NCBI RefSeq assembly: GCF_022637455.1
Contig: NZ_CP093341.1
Location: 124,001-188,000 of the forward strand
Source of the DNA: Lysobacter sp. S4-A87
Lineage (GTDB): Bacteria; Pseudomonadota; Gammaproteobacteria; Xanthomonadales; Xanthomonadaceae
DNA length: 64,000 nucleotides
Direction: 5' to 3'
A program made the position numbers and the translations under genes. Shown here piece by piece: positions 1 through 9,309 of this stretch. The notes under the pieces are model-generated. The model made no database searches. It worked only from the letters and a program-made list of their open reading frames with translations, and was not told the origin of the DNA. Position 1 is the stretch's first letter. Each line of letters begins with the position of its first letter.

Positions 1-21
1 TCGCGACGTCGTAGTGCCCGG

Positions 22-585
22 TCATGCCCGCGCGGCTTCCTCGTCGGAGGCCATGCGGGTCACGGTACGGAAGGTGAAGGAGTGACCTTCGCCCAGCCAC
101 TGCACTTCGCCGTCCTGGATCAGAACGTTCACGCGCATGGCGCGCTGGTGCACGCCGGCCAGTGCCTCGACCGTGTCGGCGCCGATGTCGATGACGGTGA
201 GATTGCGCAGCCGCTTGAGGGCGTAGCTGTTCTTGTCCCACCACAGGTCGGCGGAACGGCCGGAGTAGTTCACCACCACGACCTGGCGCGCGCGGCCGCA
301 GGCCTTGCGGATCCGCGATTCATCGGGCTGGCCCAGGTCGATCCACTGTTCGATCTCGCCGGTGTAGTCGCGCCGCCACAGGTCCGGATCGTCCTCGCTG
401 CTGAGGCCGCGGCCGAACTCCAGGCGGTCCTCGGCGAACATCGCGAACGCGAGCAGCCGCACCATCAGCCGCTGTTCGGTCTCGGACGGATGCTGGGCGA
501 CGGTGAGGTTGTAGGTAGCGTAGTGATGGCGGTCGAGGTCGCTGACTTGCAGCTCGGCCTTTACCACGGTGGCCTTGAGCGCCAT
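22..585 (-). CDS. yaeQ: YaeQ family protein
   Basis: The 187-residue product matches the YaeQ family along its whole length (E. coli YaeQ is about 181 residues). This family has a PD-(D/E)XK nuclease-like fold, but its biochemical role is not settled. Visible conserved parts are the N-terminal strand region beginning MALKATVVKAEL, the segment HPSETEQRLMVRLLAF (residues 32-47) and WIDLGQPDESRIRKACGRA (about 81-99). The ATG at 585 fits the family N-terminus; the longer open frame upstream does not. A TAGAAT -10-like hexamer lies on the minus strand at 626-621. The gene is divergent from the pseudouridine synthase starting at 701. Confidence 0.9.
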   Translation of the reverse strand: MALKATVVKAELQVSDLDRHHYATYNLTVAQHPSETEQRLMVRLLAFAMFAEDRLEFGRGLSSEDDPDLWRRDYTGEIEQWIDLGQPDESRIRKACGRARQVVVVNYSGRSADLWWDKNSYALKRLRNLTVIDIGADTVEALAGVHQRAMRVNVLIQDGEVQWLGEGHSFTFRTVTRMASDEEAARA

Positions 586-620
586 GGGGTACATCCGGTA
601 GGGGCAGGAAAGCAGGGCGC

Positions 621-626
621 ATTCTA
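621..626 (-). promoter_or_regulatory. -10-like hexamer of yaeQ
   Basis: On the minus strand the hexamer reads TAGAAT. Its expected transcription start lies near 614, giving a leader of about 30 nt before the yaeQ ATG. No convincing -35 box is visible, so this is a tentative call. Confidence 0.35.
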
Positions 627-688
627 GGCGCTGGCGGGGTGCCGTGCCGTTCTCACCGTCATTACGACGGCAAGGCCGCCGTTGGGGG

Positions 689-694
689 GACAAT
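689..694 (+). promoter_or_regulatory. -10-like hexamer, possibly leaderless start of RluA-type gene
   Basis: GACAAT ends seven bases before the GTG at 701, which would place the transcription start at or next to the start codon. No -35 box is evident. The G-rich run at 684-690 could instead act as a weak Shine-Dalgarno, so the leaderless reading is an inference. Confidence 0.3.
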
Positions 695-700
695 GCCGGC

Positions 701-1597
701 GTGAAAGCGCTCCCTCAACCGCTCCCTTCCCATCGCAATGGCGTGGCCGCCAGCCGCCTGCAACTGCCGCCTGGTCCCTGGACGACGGTGCTGGAGGGCC
801 TGTGCGCGCGGTTCCCGGCGATCGGGCGCGAGCGCTGGCTGGACCGGTTTGAGCGCGGCCTGGTCCGCGACGCCGAGGGCCAAGCGTTGGCGGCAGATGC
901 TGCATACCGGGTCGGGGCGGAGCTGACCTACTACCGCGAGGTCGAGAGTGAAGCGGAGATTCCGTTCGACGAGGCCGTGCTGCATCTCGACGAGCACCTG
1001 GTCGTCGTCGACAAGCCGCATTTCCTGCCGGTGACGCCGTCGGGCAAGCACGTGGAGCACACGCTGCTGGCGAGGCTGGTGCGGCGGCTGGGCAATCCGG
1101 ACCTGGTGCCGCTGCACCGCATCGATCGCGGCACGGCGGGGCTGGTGCTGTTCTCGGCACGGGCGGAGTCGCGTGCGCTGTACCAGGCGCTGTTTCCGCA
1201 GCGCCGGATCGGCAAACGTTACGAAGCGCTCGCGCCGGCGCTGCCGGAGGCTGCGTTTCCGTTGGTGCGCCGGTCGCATCTGGAGCGTGGTGAGCCGTTC
1301 TTCCGGATGCGCGAGGGCGGGGGTGTGGCGAACAGTGAAACGCGAGTCGATGTGATCTCGCGTGGAGACGGCGTCTGGCGCTACGGGCTGGAGCCGGTGA
1401 CGGGTCGCAAGCATCAGTTGCGGGTGCATATGGCGGCGCTGGGGGCGCCGATCCTGAACGATCCGCTGTATCCGGTTTGCTGCGATCCGGTGGTTGACGA
1501 TTACGGGAGGCCGTTGAAGTTGTTGGCGCGGTCGTTGTGGTTCGTTGATCCGATTGATGGGCAGGAGCGGCGCTTCGAGAGTCGGCTCGAGCTGTAG
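701..1597 (+). CDS. RluA-family RNA pseudouridine synthase
   Basis: This enzyme isomerises specific uridines in rRNA or tRNA. From the GTG at 701 the product is 298 residues. It carries the RluA catalytic motif HRIDRGTAG (about residues 139-147, catalytic Asp about 142), the upstream VVVDKPHFLPV motif, and the downstream GRKHQLRVHMAALG segment typical of the family. No S4 domain is evident. The substrate cannot be assigned from sequence; TruC- and RluA-like members both look similar. An upstream ATG at 644 would add 19 residues with no family character, so the GTG is preferred. The gene ends tail-to-tail with the frameshifted amidotransferase at 1617. Confidence 0.88.
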   Translation: MKALPQPLPSHRNGVAASRLQLPPGPWTTVLEGLCARFPAIGRERWLDRFERGLVRDAEGQALAADAAYRVGAELTYYREVESEAEIPFDEAVLHLDEHLVVVDKPHFLPVTPSGKHVEHTLLARLVRRLGNPDLVPLHRIDRGTAGLVLFSARAESRALYQALFPQRRIGKRYEALAPALPEAAFPLVRRSHLERGEPFFRMREGGGVANSETRVDVISRGDGVWRYGLEPVTGRKHQLRVHMAALGAPILNDPLYPVCCDPVVDDYGRPLKLLARSLWFVDPIDGQERRFESRLEL

Positions 1598-1616
1598 AGC
1601 AGAGCAACAGCAGACC

Positions 1617-2385
1617 TCAAGTCCACTCGCGCGAAGGCAACGTATGCCGCCGCTGCGGCGTCCCGATCAGGTCGAGAAAACGGTTGAACACAGTGTCGGC
1701 CTGGGACTGCATCGTCGCGATGTGCTCGCGCGTCCGCTGTCGGATCGACTCCTCGCTCGCCTGCGCCGGATCGAGACCCGCCAGCTCCGCAAGCTCATCG
1801 CGATACGCCGGATTGGCCAGCCAGCGCTCGATCAGCCGCCTCGTCCATCTCCAGATGGAACTGGAACCCATACGCGTTGTCGCCATAACGGAACGCCTGC
1901 TGCTCGCAACCCTCCGTACGCGCCAGATGCTCCGCATCGCGCGGCACCTCGAAGCTGTAGCGATGCCACTGGAACACCGGTGCCGACTCGCCCAAAGGCG
2001 ACAGCACCGGGTCGGCGCGGCCGGCGGCGGTGGTCTGCAGCGGGTACCAGCCGATCTCCGCCTGGTGGTGGCGCCGCACCGGCGCGCCCAGTACGTGCGC
2101 CAGCAACTGCGCGCCCAGGCAGATGCCGAGCACCGGCTTGCCCTGTTCGAGCATGCGTTCGATCGCCAGCAACTCGGTGCGCAGGTGCGGGCGCTGCGCC
2201 TGGTCTTCGACGTTCATCGGTCCGCCCAGCACGATCAGCCCGCGATAGCGGTCGACATTGGGTTGGAAGTCGGGCTGGCGCTCGAAATTGGCGAAGCGGA
2301 TGCGATGGCCGCGCCGGCGGATCAGCGGGTCCAGGGTGCCGAGCGGTTCGGCGGCGACGTGCTGGAAGACGAGCAGGCGGGGCAT
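1617..2385 (-). pseudogene. Class I glutamine amidotransferase, frameshifted near its 3' end
   Basis: The reading frame from the ATG at 2385 encodes a class I (GMP-synthase-like) amidotransferase domain that would release ammonia from glutamine. The nucleophile is Cys89 in GICLGAQL and the His/Glu pair is in FQFHLEM (His177, Glu179). Just after MDEA (about 1836-1839) the frame breaks. One extra base, G at 1836 for example, separates it from the continuing family sequence LIERWLANPAYRDELAELAGL, which runs to a stop at 1617-1619. The total span is 769 nt, one more than a multiple of three, so removing a single base restores a protein of about 255 residues. As written, the product is 196 residues: triad present, C-terminal helices lost. 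This could be a sequencing error or a recent lesion. Confidence 0.82.
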
Positions 2386-2452
2386 GGCGCGGGGGCAGGA
2401 GAGGGTGGTTCGACACCCCGACTATGCCAAATCCCGCGACGTGGCCGGTAGG

Positions 2453-3325
2453 TCAGCTGCGTGGTGCGGCCGCAATGACCGCGATGGCGATGACGGCCAG
2501 CACGATCGCGGCCCGGTTCCACAGGCTGGTCTTCTCGCCAAAGGCGAACACGCCCACCAGCGTGCCCAGCACCACCACGCCGATGTTCATCGCCGCGAAC
2601 ACCACCGAGGGGTTGTCGGGGAAGGCCTGGTGGGCGCGGACGTAGAAGACGATGTTGCCGAAGTTCAGCAGGCCCAGCAGCAGGCCGGCAGCGAAGTTGC
2701 GCAGGCTCAGCTGCGCACGCCCGCGCCAGTGGCGAACTGCCTGCCAGCCGAGCATCAGCACGAAGGCGATCGCGAACGCCGCCTGCAGCGCCGCCAGCGA
2801 AGGCGTGCCGGCCAGCGCGATGCGCTTGAGCATCACGTCGACCACGGCGAAGCCGGCCCAGACCACCAGCAACAGGCCCATGCCGGTCGCGCCCGGTGCG
2901 GCGGTGGTGTCGTCCTGTCGCGGCCTGGCCACGATGCCCGCGACGGCGACCAGGCCCAGCGCCAGGCCGAGCATGCGCATCGAATCGATCTTCTCGTCGA
3001 ACAGGGTGAACGCCGCGAGCAACGACAGCAGCAGCGACAAGCGTTGCGCGACATCGGTGCGGACGATGCCGGCGGTGCGCACCGACGCGGCAAGCACCAG
3101 GAACAGCGAAGGCAGCACCACGGCCAGGCCGAGCAGCGCGGCCCAGGGGGCGTGAGGGTGCGACAGGCTCGACAGCGACGGCTTCAGCAGCAGCGCGCAC
3201 AGGAGTGTCGCGGCCAGGTAGTTCCAGGTCACCAGCTGCGCCACGTCCAGACGGAAACGTGGCGCAAGCTTGAGGACCACCGCGACGAGCACGCTGCACA
3301 GCGCGCTGAACAGGATCAGGTGCAT
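2453..3325 (-). CDS. EamA/DMT-superfamily transporter
   Basis: The 290-residue product is an inner-membrane protein with about ten hydrophobic helices arranged as two EamA-like halves, the usual architecture of drug/metabolite-transporter carriers. It begins MHLILFSALCSVLVAVVLKL, with the first helix directly at the N-terminus, and ends in a helix rich in Ile/Val/Ala followed by RS. The substrate is unknown; family members export amino acids, nucleosides or other small metabolites. It lies 67 bases upstream of the amidotransferase on the same strand, so co-transcription is possible. No strong Shine-Dalgarno is seen. Confidence 0.82.
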   Translation of the reverse strand: MHLILFSALCSVLVAVVLKLAPRFRLDVAQLVTWNYLAATLLCALLLKPSLSSLSHPHAPWAALLGLAVVLPSLFLVLAASVRTAGIVRTDVAQRLSLLLSLLAAFTLFDEKIDSMRMLGLALGLVAVAGIVARPRQDDTTAAPGATGMGLLLVVWAGFAVVDVMLKRIALAGTPSLAALQAAFAIAFVLMLGWQAVRHWRGRAQLSLRNFAAGLLLGLLNFGNIVFYVRAHQAFPDNPSVVFAAMNIGVVVLGTLVGVFAFGEKTSLWNRAAIVLAVIAIAVIAAAPRS

Positions 3326-3372
3326 CGGCTACCGCGGTGGAAGGTGGCGACTGTCAGGTCTGCGCGGTTGGA

Positions 3373-5475
3373 TCAGCGCGGCTTGAACGGCTTGCGCGGC
3401 CCGCCGCCATGCGGCTTCGGGCCGCCGTGCGGACGCGGACCGCGCGGCGGCGGCCGGCGATCGTCGTCGAAGCTCCGCGGTGCATCACCGTGGCGGCCGT
3501 GCGGGCGCTGGCCGTGGCCATGGCCGGCGCCGGAATCCTCATCGGCGCGGCTGATGCGCAGTTGCTGGCCGGCGACACGTACGCGCTTGAGGTGGTCCAT
3601 GACCTCGCGCGGCATGCCTTCGGGCAGGTCGATGAGGCTGAAGTCGTCGCGGATGTCGATGCGGCCGATGAAGCGGCTTTCCAGTTCGGCCTCGTTGGCG
3701 ATGGCACCGACGATGTTGCCCGGCTTGACGCCGTGGCTGTGGCCGACCTCGATGCGGAAGGTCTCCATGCCGACCTCGGGCGCACGCTCGCCACGCGGTT
3801 CGCGGTGCTCGCGCGGTTCACGCGTTTCATGACGAGGCTGTGCCGGACCTTCGTCACCGAACATCGACTCGGCCACATTGACCGGACGCTCGAACGAACG
3901 CTCGCCAGCGGCCGGCGGGGTGAACTGGCGATCGGCATGGCGCGGTCGGTCGTCGCGCGGCTCACGCGGCGGTCGCGGCGCGGCGTCTCGCTCGCGGCGC
4001 GGGTCGCGCTGGCCGTCGCGCTGGCCACGATCGAAGCGGTCACGCGGAGAATGATCACGGGAGCCGCGCTCGGGACGGTCGAAGTCCGGCGTGTGCGGGC
4101 GCAGGCGCTCAGCGGTGATGTCCAGCAGCAGCGGCATGTCGCCCTGCACCAGCTTGGCCAGGGCGGCGGCGATCTCCACCGCCGGCACGTTCTGTTCGCG
4201 CTCGTAGCGCTCGACCAGGTCGCGGAACTGGCTCACGTCCGACGATTCCAGCGCCGTGGTGATGCGGCCGAGGAAGCGGTTGACGCGCTGTTCGTTGACG
4301 GTTTCCACCGTCGGCAGCTGCATCTGCTCGATCGGCTGGCGCGTGGCGCGCTCGATCGCGCGCAGCATGCCGCGCTCGCGCGGAGTGACGAACAGGATCG
4401 CCTCGCCCTTGCGACCGGCACGACCGGTGCGGCCGATGCGGTGGACATAGCTTTCGGTGTCGTACGGGATGTCGTAGTTCAGCACGTGGCTGATGCGCTC
4501 GACGTCGAGGCCGCGGGCGGCCACGTCGGTGGCGACCAGCACGTCGATCTTGCCGTCCTTGAGGTTCTGGATGGTCTTCTCGCGCTGCGCCTGCACCACG
4601 TCGCCATTGATCGCAGCTGCGGCGATGCCGCGCGCGGCCAGCTTGTCGGCCAGTTCCTCGGTCGCCAGCTTGGTGCGGGCGAAGACGATCATCGCGTCAA
4701 AAGGTTCTGCTTCGAGGATGCGGGTGATGGCGTCGAGCTTGTGCACGCCGCTGACGGCCCAGTAGCGCTGGCGGATGTTGGCCGCGGTGGAGGTCTTGGA
4801 CTTGATCGCGATCTCGACCGGGTCCTTGAGGTAGGTCTGGGCGATGCGCTTGATCGGTGCCGGCATGGTGGCCGAGAACAGCGCCACCTGGCGCGTCTCC
4901 GGGGTCTTCTTCAGCACCGCCTCGACATCGTCGATGAAGCCCATGCGCAGCATTTCGTCGGCTTCGTCCAGGACCAGGCAGCGCAACTGCGACAGGTCGA
5001 GCGAACCGCGCTCGAGATGGTCGATCACGCGACCCGGCGTGCCGACGATCACCTGCACGCCGCGCTTGAGCGCCTGCAGCTGCGGGTAGTAGCTCTGGCC
5101 GCCGTAGATCGGCAGGACCTGGAAGCCGGGCAGGTGATGGGCGTACTTCTGGAACGCCTCGGCGACCTGGATCGCCAGTTCGCGCGTCGGCGCCAGCACC
5201 AGCGTCTGCGGTGCGCGCTGGTTGGGGTCGATGCGGGCCAGCACCGGCAGCGCGAATGCGGCGGTCTTGCCGGTACCGGTCTGGGCCTGGCCAAGCACGT
5301 CGCGGCCTTCCAGCAGCGGCGGGATGGTGGCCGCCTGGATCGGCGAAGGCGACTCGTAGCCGACGTCGGCCAGGGCGCGCATCAGCGGCTCGGGAAGGCC
5401 CAGGTCGGAGAATTTGATGGACGGGGTGTCCGTGGACGGGTCCGTGGAAGGGGTGTTGGGCGTCTCGGCGCTCAT
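3373..5475 (-). CDS. deaD: DEAD-box ATP-dependent RNA helicase CsdA/DeaD
   Basis: This 700-residue RNA helicase unwinds structured RNA in ribosome assembly and cold adaptation. Helicase motifs in order are AQTGTGKT (64-71), PTREL (96-100), TPGRV (146-150), DEAD (170-173), SAT (201-203), then ATDVAARGLD and HRIGRTGRAGR. A basic, Arg/Asp/Pro-rich linker follows. A DbpA-type RNA-binding domain comes next, with a core like ETFRIEVGHSHGVKPGNIVG and FIGRIDIRDDFSLIDLP. The tail is rich in Gly, Pro, Arg and His. This layout matches CsdA rather than RhlE or DbpA. The ATG at 5475 is chosen from family alignment. It has no clear Shine-Dalgarno but follows a long leader, as is usual for cold-induced mRNAs. 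Confidence 0.93.
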   Translation of the reverse strand: MSAETPNTPSTDPSTDTPSIKFSDLGLPEPLMRALADVGYESPSPIQAATIPPLLEGRDVLGQAQTGTGKTAAFALPVLARIDPNQRAPQTLVLAPTRELAIQVAEAFQKYAHHLPGFQVLPIYGGQSYYPQLQALKRGVQVIVGTPGRVIDHLERGSLDLSQLRCLVLDEADEMLRMGFIDDVEAVLKKTPETRQVALFSATMPAPIKRIAQTYLKDPVEIAIKSKTSTAANIRQRYWAVSGVHKLDAITRILEAEPFDAMIVFARTKLATEELADKLAARGIAAAAINGDVVQAQREKTIQNLKDGKIDVLVATDVAARGLDVERISHVLNYDIPYDTESYVHRIGRTGRAGRKGEAILFVTPRERGMLRAIERATRQPIEQMQLPTVETVNEQRVNRFLGRITTALESSDVSQFRDLVERYEREQNVPAVEIAAALAKLVQGDMPLLLDITAERLRPHTPDFDRPERGSRDHSPRDRFDRGQRDGQRDPRRERDAAPRPPREPRDDRPRHADRQFTPPAAGERSFERPVNVAESMFGDEGPAQPRHETREPREHREPRGERAPEVGMETFRIEVGHSHGVKPGNIVGAIANEAELESRFIGRIDIRDDFSLIDLPEGMPREVMDHLKRVRVAGQQLRISRADEDSGAGHGHGQRPHGRHGDAPRSFDDDRRPPPRGPRPHGGPKPHGGGPRKPFKPR

Positions 5476-5655
5476 GGGGGGGAGGCTCGGCAGCGCCGGC
5501 GAACGCCGGTCGGAAGACCGCACAGTGTACCGGACTGCGGTGTGTCGGCCGGGTGTAGTGCAGTGTCGGGGCCAAACAACCCCGTGCAGCAACCTGTCTG
5601 CGTTCGTGCCTCGCGCCGGTCAGCGCGCCGGTCAGCGCGCTGATTTGCTCGTCCG

Positions 5656-7062
5656 TCAGCGCGCTGTCGAACCCGCCGGAACCGAGGCCTGCAGCCCGCG
5701 CACGTCCTTCTCCACGCGGCCGTCCTTCATCACGAACTGCACCTGCTTGAGCACCGTCACATCGGTGAGCGGGTCGCCCGAAACCGCAATCAGATCGGCG
5801 CGCTTGCCCGGTTCCAGGCTGCCGACCTGGTCGGCCAGGCCCAGCAGGTCGGCCGCGTTGACGGTGGCCGCCTGGATGGCGCTCGCCGCGGTCATGCCAT
5901 GGGCGACCATCAGTTCGAACTCATCGGCGTTGCGGCCGTGCAGGCTGACGCCGGCATCGGTTCCAAAGGCGATGCGGACCCCGGCCGGCACTGCCTGCTC
6001 GAGGGCCTTGCCGGTGATGCCGATGCGCCATTCGATCTTGCTGCGGACTTCGCCGGTGTAGGCCTCCGGATTCTTCGCCAGGCGTTCCTTGTAGCCGTTG
6101 ACCGTCGACAGCGTCGGCACGTAATAGGCGCCGGTCTTGCGGAACAGGGCGATGTCGGCGTCGTCGAGCAGCGTCCCGTGCTCGATCGAATCGGCGCCGG
6201 CACGCAGCGCCACGGCGATGCCGTCGGCGCCATGGGCGTGGACGGCCACCTTCTTGCGGTACAGGTGTGCGGTCTCGACGATGGCTTTCGCTTCGTCGTC
6301 GAACATCTGCTGGCCCAGGCCGGCACCGATGCGGCTGTTGACGCCGCCGGTGGTGGCGATCTTGATCACGTCGACGCCGCGCGCGATCTGGCGGCGCACG
6401 GCGCGCCGGCAGTCTTCGGCGCCGTCGCAGGTATTGCCGTGGACGTCGATGGCCGCGTGCAGTTCATCGCGGAAGCCCAGGGTCGGGTCCATGTGGCCGG
6501 CGGTGGTGGAGATCGCATTGCCGGCGTCGATGATCCGCGGGCCCGGCACCTTGCCGGCGGCAATGGCATCGCGCAGCGCCAGCGTGACGCCATCCTCGTC
6601 CCCCAGGTTGCGCACGGTGGTGAAGCCGGCGGCCAGTGTCTTGCGCGCATTTACCGCGGCCTCGTAGGCGTGATCGGCCACACCCTTCGACACGCCGTCC
6701 AGCTGGCCTTCGACGCCGGCCTTGTCCGAAACCAGGTGGACATGGCTGTCGATGAGGCCGGGCAGCACATAGCGGTCGCGCAGGTCGATCACCGACACCG
6801 TGGCCGTTGCCGGCACCCCGGTGAATGCCGATGCCTCGACATGGCCGTCGCGGACGGCTTCGATGCGGCCATCGCGCAGCAGCAGCGTGCTGGCGCCCCG
6901 TGCCGGTCGGCCCGGGCGATCGAGCAGGTGGCCGGCCTGCACCACGGTCCACTGTGGCGCGGCCACCTGGGCGATGGCGGGCGGGGCCGCGATGACCAGC
7001 AGGGCAGGCAACAGCAGCGTGAGCGCCGTGGAGCGGCGCGCCTTGGAGCGACTCGTGGTCAT
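5656..7062 (-). CDS. Secreted metal-dependent amidohydrolase
   Basis: The 468-residue product has a Sec signal peptide (basic N-terminus, hydrophobic core about residues 12-30, cleavage near AIA-Q). An amidohydrolase barrel follows, with the metal-binding HVH (107-109) in GLIDSHVHL. Later motifs include AVHAHGADG and IEHGT, and FGTDAGV near the C-terminus. Related proteins are imidazolonepropionase-like hydrolases and Xaa-Pro dipeptidases (prolidase-like) found in the periplasm of Xanthomonadaceae. The substrate cannot be deduced. The ATG at 7062 is preferred over an in-frame upstream ATG because it directly precedes the signal peptide. A second, larger relative lies at 38580. Confidence 0.88.
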   Translation of the reverse strand: MTTSRSKARRSTALTLLLPALLVIAAPPAIAQVAAPQWTVVQAGHLLDRPGRPARGASTLLLRDGRIEAVRDGHVEASAFTGVPATATVSVIDLRDRYVLPGLIDSHVHLVSDKAGVEGQLDGVSKGVADHAYEAAVNARKTLAAGFTTVRNLGDEDGVTLALRDAIAAGKVPGPRIIDAGNAISTTAGHMDPTLGFRDELHAAIDVHGNTCDGAEDCRRAVRRQIARGVDVIKIATTGGVNSRIGAGLGQQMFDDEAKAIVETAHLYRKKVAVHAHGADGIAVALRAGADSIEHGTLLDDADIALFRKTGAYYVPTLSTVNGYKERLAKNPEAYTGEVRSKIEWRIGITGKALEQAVPAGVRIAFGTDAGVSLHGRNADEFELMVAHGMTAASAIQAATVNAADLLGLADQVGSLEPGKRADLIAVSGDPLTDVTVLKQVQFVMKDGRVEKDVRGLQASVPAGSTAR

Positions 7063-7125
7063 TGCGTTGGATCCCCGGTGCGAATGTGCTTCCCGCTGCA
7101 GCATAAGTGCCGCGGCGCTGGCGCG

Positions 7126-7323
7126 TCACCGGATCGGGTCGACTACTTTCGGGGTCCGCAGCCACTGATTGGCCAGCAGGGTGACCTGGGCCCGCGCACG
7201 CTCGGCGGCGCGGAACAGGATCTCGCGGATCACACCCGGGCAGGCATCGGCATCGACCCAGATCCGGGCTTCGCCGGTCGGAATCGGGCCGGACTCGAGG
7301 TCGCCGGCCGGGGATGGGTCCAC
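7126..7323 (-). pseudogene. Truncated DUF188 (YaiI/YqxD) remnant
   Basis: The N-terminal core of the DUF188 family is unmistakable: [18 protein letters not shown] followed by [16 protein letters not shown]. Family proteins are about 150 residues, but here the frame stops after [11 protein letters not shown], only about 45 residues into the domain. None of the conserved remainder is found in any frame before the amidohydrolase start at 7062, so this looks like a 3'-deleted gene. A GTG at 7323 could start a 65-residue product, one base after the stop of the 52-residue gene upstream, which would allow translational coupling. Confidence 0.75.
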
Positions 7324-7324
7324 G

Positions 7325-7483
7325 TCAGGACTTGTTGCCGGATCCGCTTTCCGACGGTTCGGGGTTGGCAGGCGGATTGGCGGTATCGCGGGCCTGCTGC
7401 TTCTTGGCCTGCTTCTCGTCCTGCTTCTTTTTCTTGGCGATTTCGCGCTGGCGCTTTTCGAAGGAGTAATTGGGCTTTGCCAT
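7325..7483 (-). CDS. Small Lys-rich conserved hypothetical protein (52 aa)
   Basis: The 52-residue product begins [20 protein letters not shown] and carries ten lysines. Its basic helical first half is followed by a Pro/Ser/Gly-rich tail. The N-terminal pattern is one I associate with small conserved proteins in Xanthomonadaceae and other Proteobacteria, but no function is known to me. It is likely cytosolic and perhaps nucleic-acid- or ribosome-associated because of its charge, which is inference only. The ATG at 7483 is the only start that gives this N-terminus. It is divergent from selO. Confidence 0.72.
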   Translation of the reverse strand: MAKPNYSFEKRQREIAKKKKQDEKQAKKQQARDTANPPANPEPSESGSGNKS

Positions 7484-7653
7484 GGGCGATCTCGTTGTGC
7501 GGGCCGCCAGTGTAGGGCATCGAGGTTCATTTGCCCGTGTACGGCGCCTTGCCGGGCGGTGGCCGGGCGCTGGAAAAACGCCGCGAGGCCCGCACATCAG
7601 GCTTGCGAGCACTGGCCGGGCCAGCTGCGAAAGGCCACATTGACGCGGTGAAC

Positions 7654-9213
7654 ATGCTGAATCTCGATTTTGACAACGCCTTCGTCCGCGAGCTGCCTGG
7701 CGATCCGGACGATGGTCCGGGTGTGCGGCAGGTCCACGGCGCCCTGTACTCGCGCGTGGCCCCTTCCCCGGTCGCGGCGCCGCGACTGCTGGCCCATTCG
7801 GCCGAGATGGCCCGGCGACTGGGCTTCAGCGAGGCCGAGGTCGCCTCGCCGCAGTTCGCGCAGGTGTTCGCCGGAAACGCGCTGATCGCGGGCATGGAGC
7901 CGTTCGCCGCCAACTACGGCGGCCACCAGTTCGGCAATTGGGCCGGGCAACTGGGCGATGGCCGTGCGATCAGCCTGGGCGAGATCATCAATGCCGCCGG
8001 CGAACGCTGGGAACTGCAGCTCAAGGGCGCCGGCCCGACGCCTTACTCGCGCACCGCCGACGGCCGCGCAGTGCTGCGGTCGTCGATCCGCGAGTTCCTT
8101 TGCAGCGAGGCCATGCACCACCTGGGCGTGCCGACCACGCGTGCACTGAGCCTGGTGGGCACCGGCGAGTGGGTCGAGCGCGACATGTTCTACGACGGCC
8201 ATCCGGAGCTGGAACCCGGCGCGATCGTCTGCCGCGTGGCGCCATCGTTCATCCGCTTCGGCAACTTCGAACTGCCGGCGTCTCGCGACGACGTCGAGCT
8301 GCTGCGACAGCTGGTCAACTTCTGCATCCGCCGCGACTTCCCGGAACTGCGCGGCCAGGGCCAGGCGCTGTACGCGCAGTGGTTCGCCCAGGTGTGCGAA
8401 CGCACCGCAGTGATGGTCGCGCACTGGATGCGGGTCGGCTTCGTCCACGGCGTCATGAACACCGACAACATGTCGATCCTCGGCCTGACCATCGACTACG
8501 GCCCGTACGGTTGGGTAGACAACTTCGATCCGGGCTGGACACCCAACACCACCGACCGCCACCACCGCCGCTACCGCTTCGGCCAGCAGCCGCAGGTGGC
8601 CTACTGGAACCTGGGCCGCCTGGCCGGTTCGCTGTCGCTGCTGTTCGACGGTGTCGAACCGCTGCAGGACGGCCTGCGCCGGTTCGTCGAAACATTCACC
8701 GCCGCCGACCGCGAGAACACCGCGCGCAAGCTCGGCCTGGCCGAGTGCCGCGACGAGGACGTCGGCCTCATGCAGGCACTGCAGGACCTGATGACGGAGG
8801 CGGAAGTCGACATGACCCTGTTCTTCCGTGGCCTGGCCGACCTCGACACCGTGACGCTCGACCCCGCACCCCTGCGCGAGGCGTTCTACGACGACGCCCG
8901 TCGCGAGACGGCCGAACCGGCATTGCGCGAATGGCTGGCACGCTACGCCGCGCGACTGCGCGAGCAGACCGATTCGCCACAAGAGCGAAGGGAGCGGATG
9001 AACGCAGCCAATCCCCGCTATGTGCTCCGCAACTACCTGGCGCAACAGGCCATCGATCGCGCGGTGGAGGGCGACATGGCCGGCGTTTCCGGGTTGCTCG
9101 ACGTGATGCGGCGCCCGTATGACGATCAGCCCGGGCGCGCAGCATTCGCCGCACGCCGACCTGACTGGGCCCGCGAGCGCGCCGGCTGTTCGATGCTCTC
9201 CTGCAGTTCGTGA
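7654..9213 (+). CDS. selO: SelO/YdiU protein adenylyltransferase (AMPylase)
   Basis: This pseudokinase-fold enzyme transfers AMP from ATP to protein Ser/Thr/Tyr in redox homeostasis. From the ATG at 7654 the product is 519 residues. The hallmark [17 protein letters not shown] lies at 89-105, the nucleotide-binding Lys in LQLKGAG at about 124, and the [10 protein letters not shown] and DYGPYGW metal/active-site region further on. The protein ends CSS. In animal SelO the third residue from the end is selenocysteine; here it is Cys517, as in most bacteria. In-frame GTG at 7648 and an upstream frame exist, but [17 protein letters not shown] is the family N-terminus. Confidence 0.94.
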   Translation: MLNLDFDNAFVRELPGDPDDGPGVRQVHGALYSRVAPSPVAAPRLLAHSAEMARRLGFSEAEVASPQFAQVFAGNALIAGMEPFAANYGGHQFGNWAGQLGDGRAISLGEIINAAGERWELQLKGAGPTPYSRTADGRAVLRSSIREFLCSEAMHHLGVPTTRALSLVGTGEWVERDMFYDGHPELEPGAIVCRVAPSFIRFGNFELPASRDDVELLRQLVNFCIRRDFPELRGQGQALYAQWFAQVCERTAVMVAHWMRVGFVHGVMNTDNMSILGLTIDYGPYGWVDNFDPGWTPNTTDRHHRRYRFGQQPQVAYWNLGRLAGSLSLLFDGVEPLQDGLRRFVETFTAADRENTARKLGLAECRDEDVGLMQALQDLMTEAEVDMTLFFRGLADLDTVTLDPAPLREAFYDDARRETAEPALREWLARYAARLREQTDSPQERRERMNAANPRYVLRNYLAQQAIDRAVEGDMAGVSGLLDVMRRPYDDQPGRAAFAARRPDWARERAGCSMLSCSS

Positions 9214-9309
9214 TGCGCGGCGTGGTCAGCTGAACCGGCGGTTTCCACACACGCCACCTACACCCCCGGCGCGGAAGATGGCGGCGACGACCCAGTGGAG
9301 GTGCTGACC

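Noticed and set aside
3337-5643. A long open frame of about 768 codons on the plus strand opposite the helicase gene
   Set aside because: It is an artefact of high GC: its composition is Arg/Ala/Leu/Val-rich with no family motif, while the minus strand encodes a clear CsdA helicase.
9190-9213. Selenocysteine at the SelO C-terminus
   Set aside because: The codon is TGC (Cys517); no in-frame UGA before the stop.
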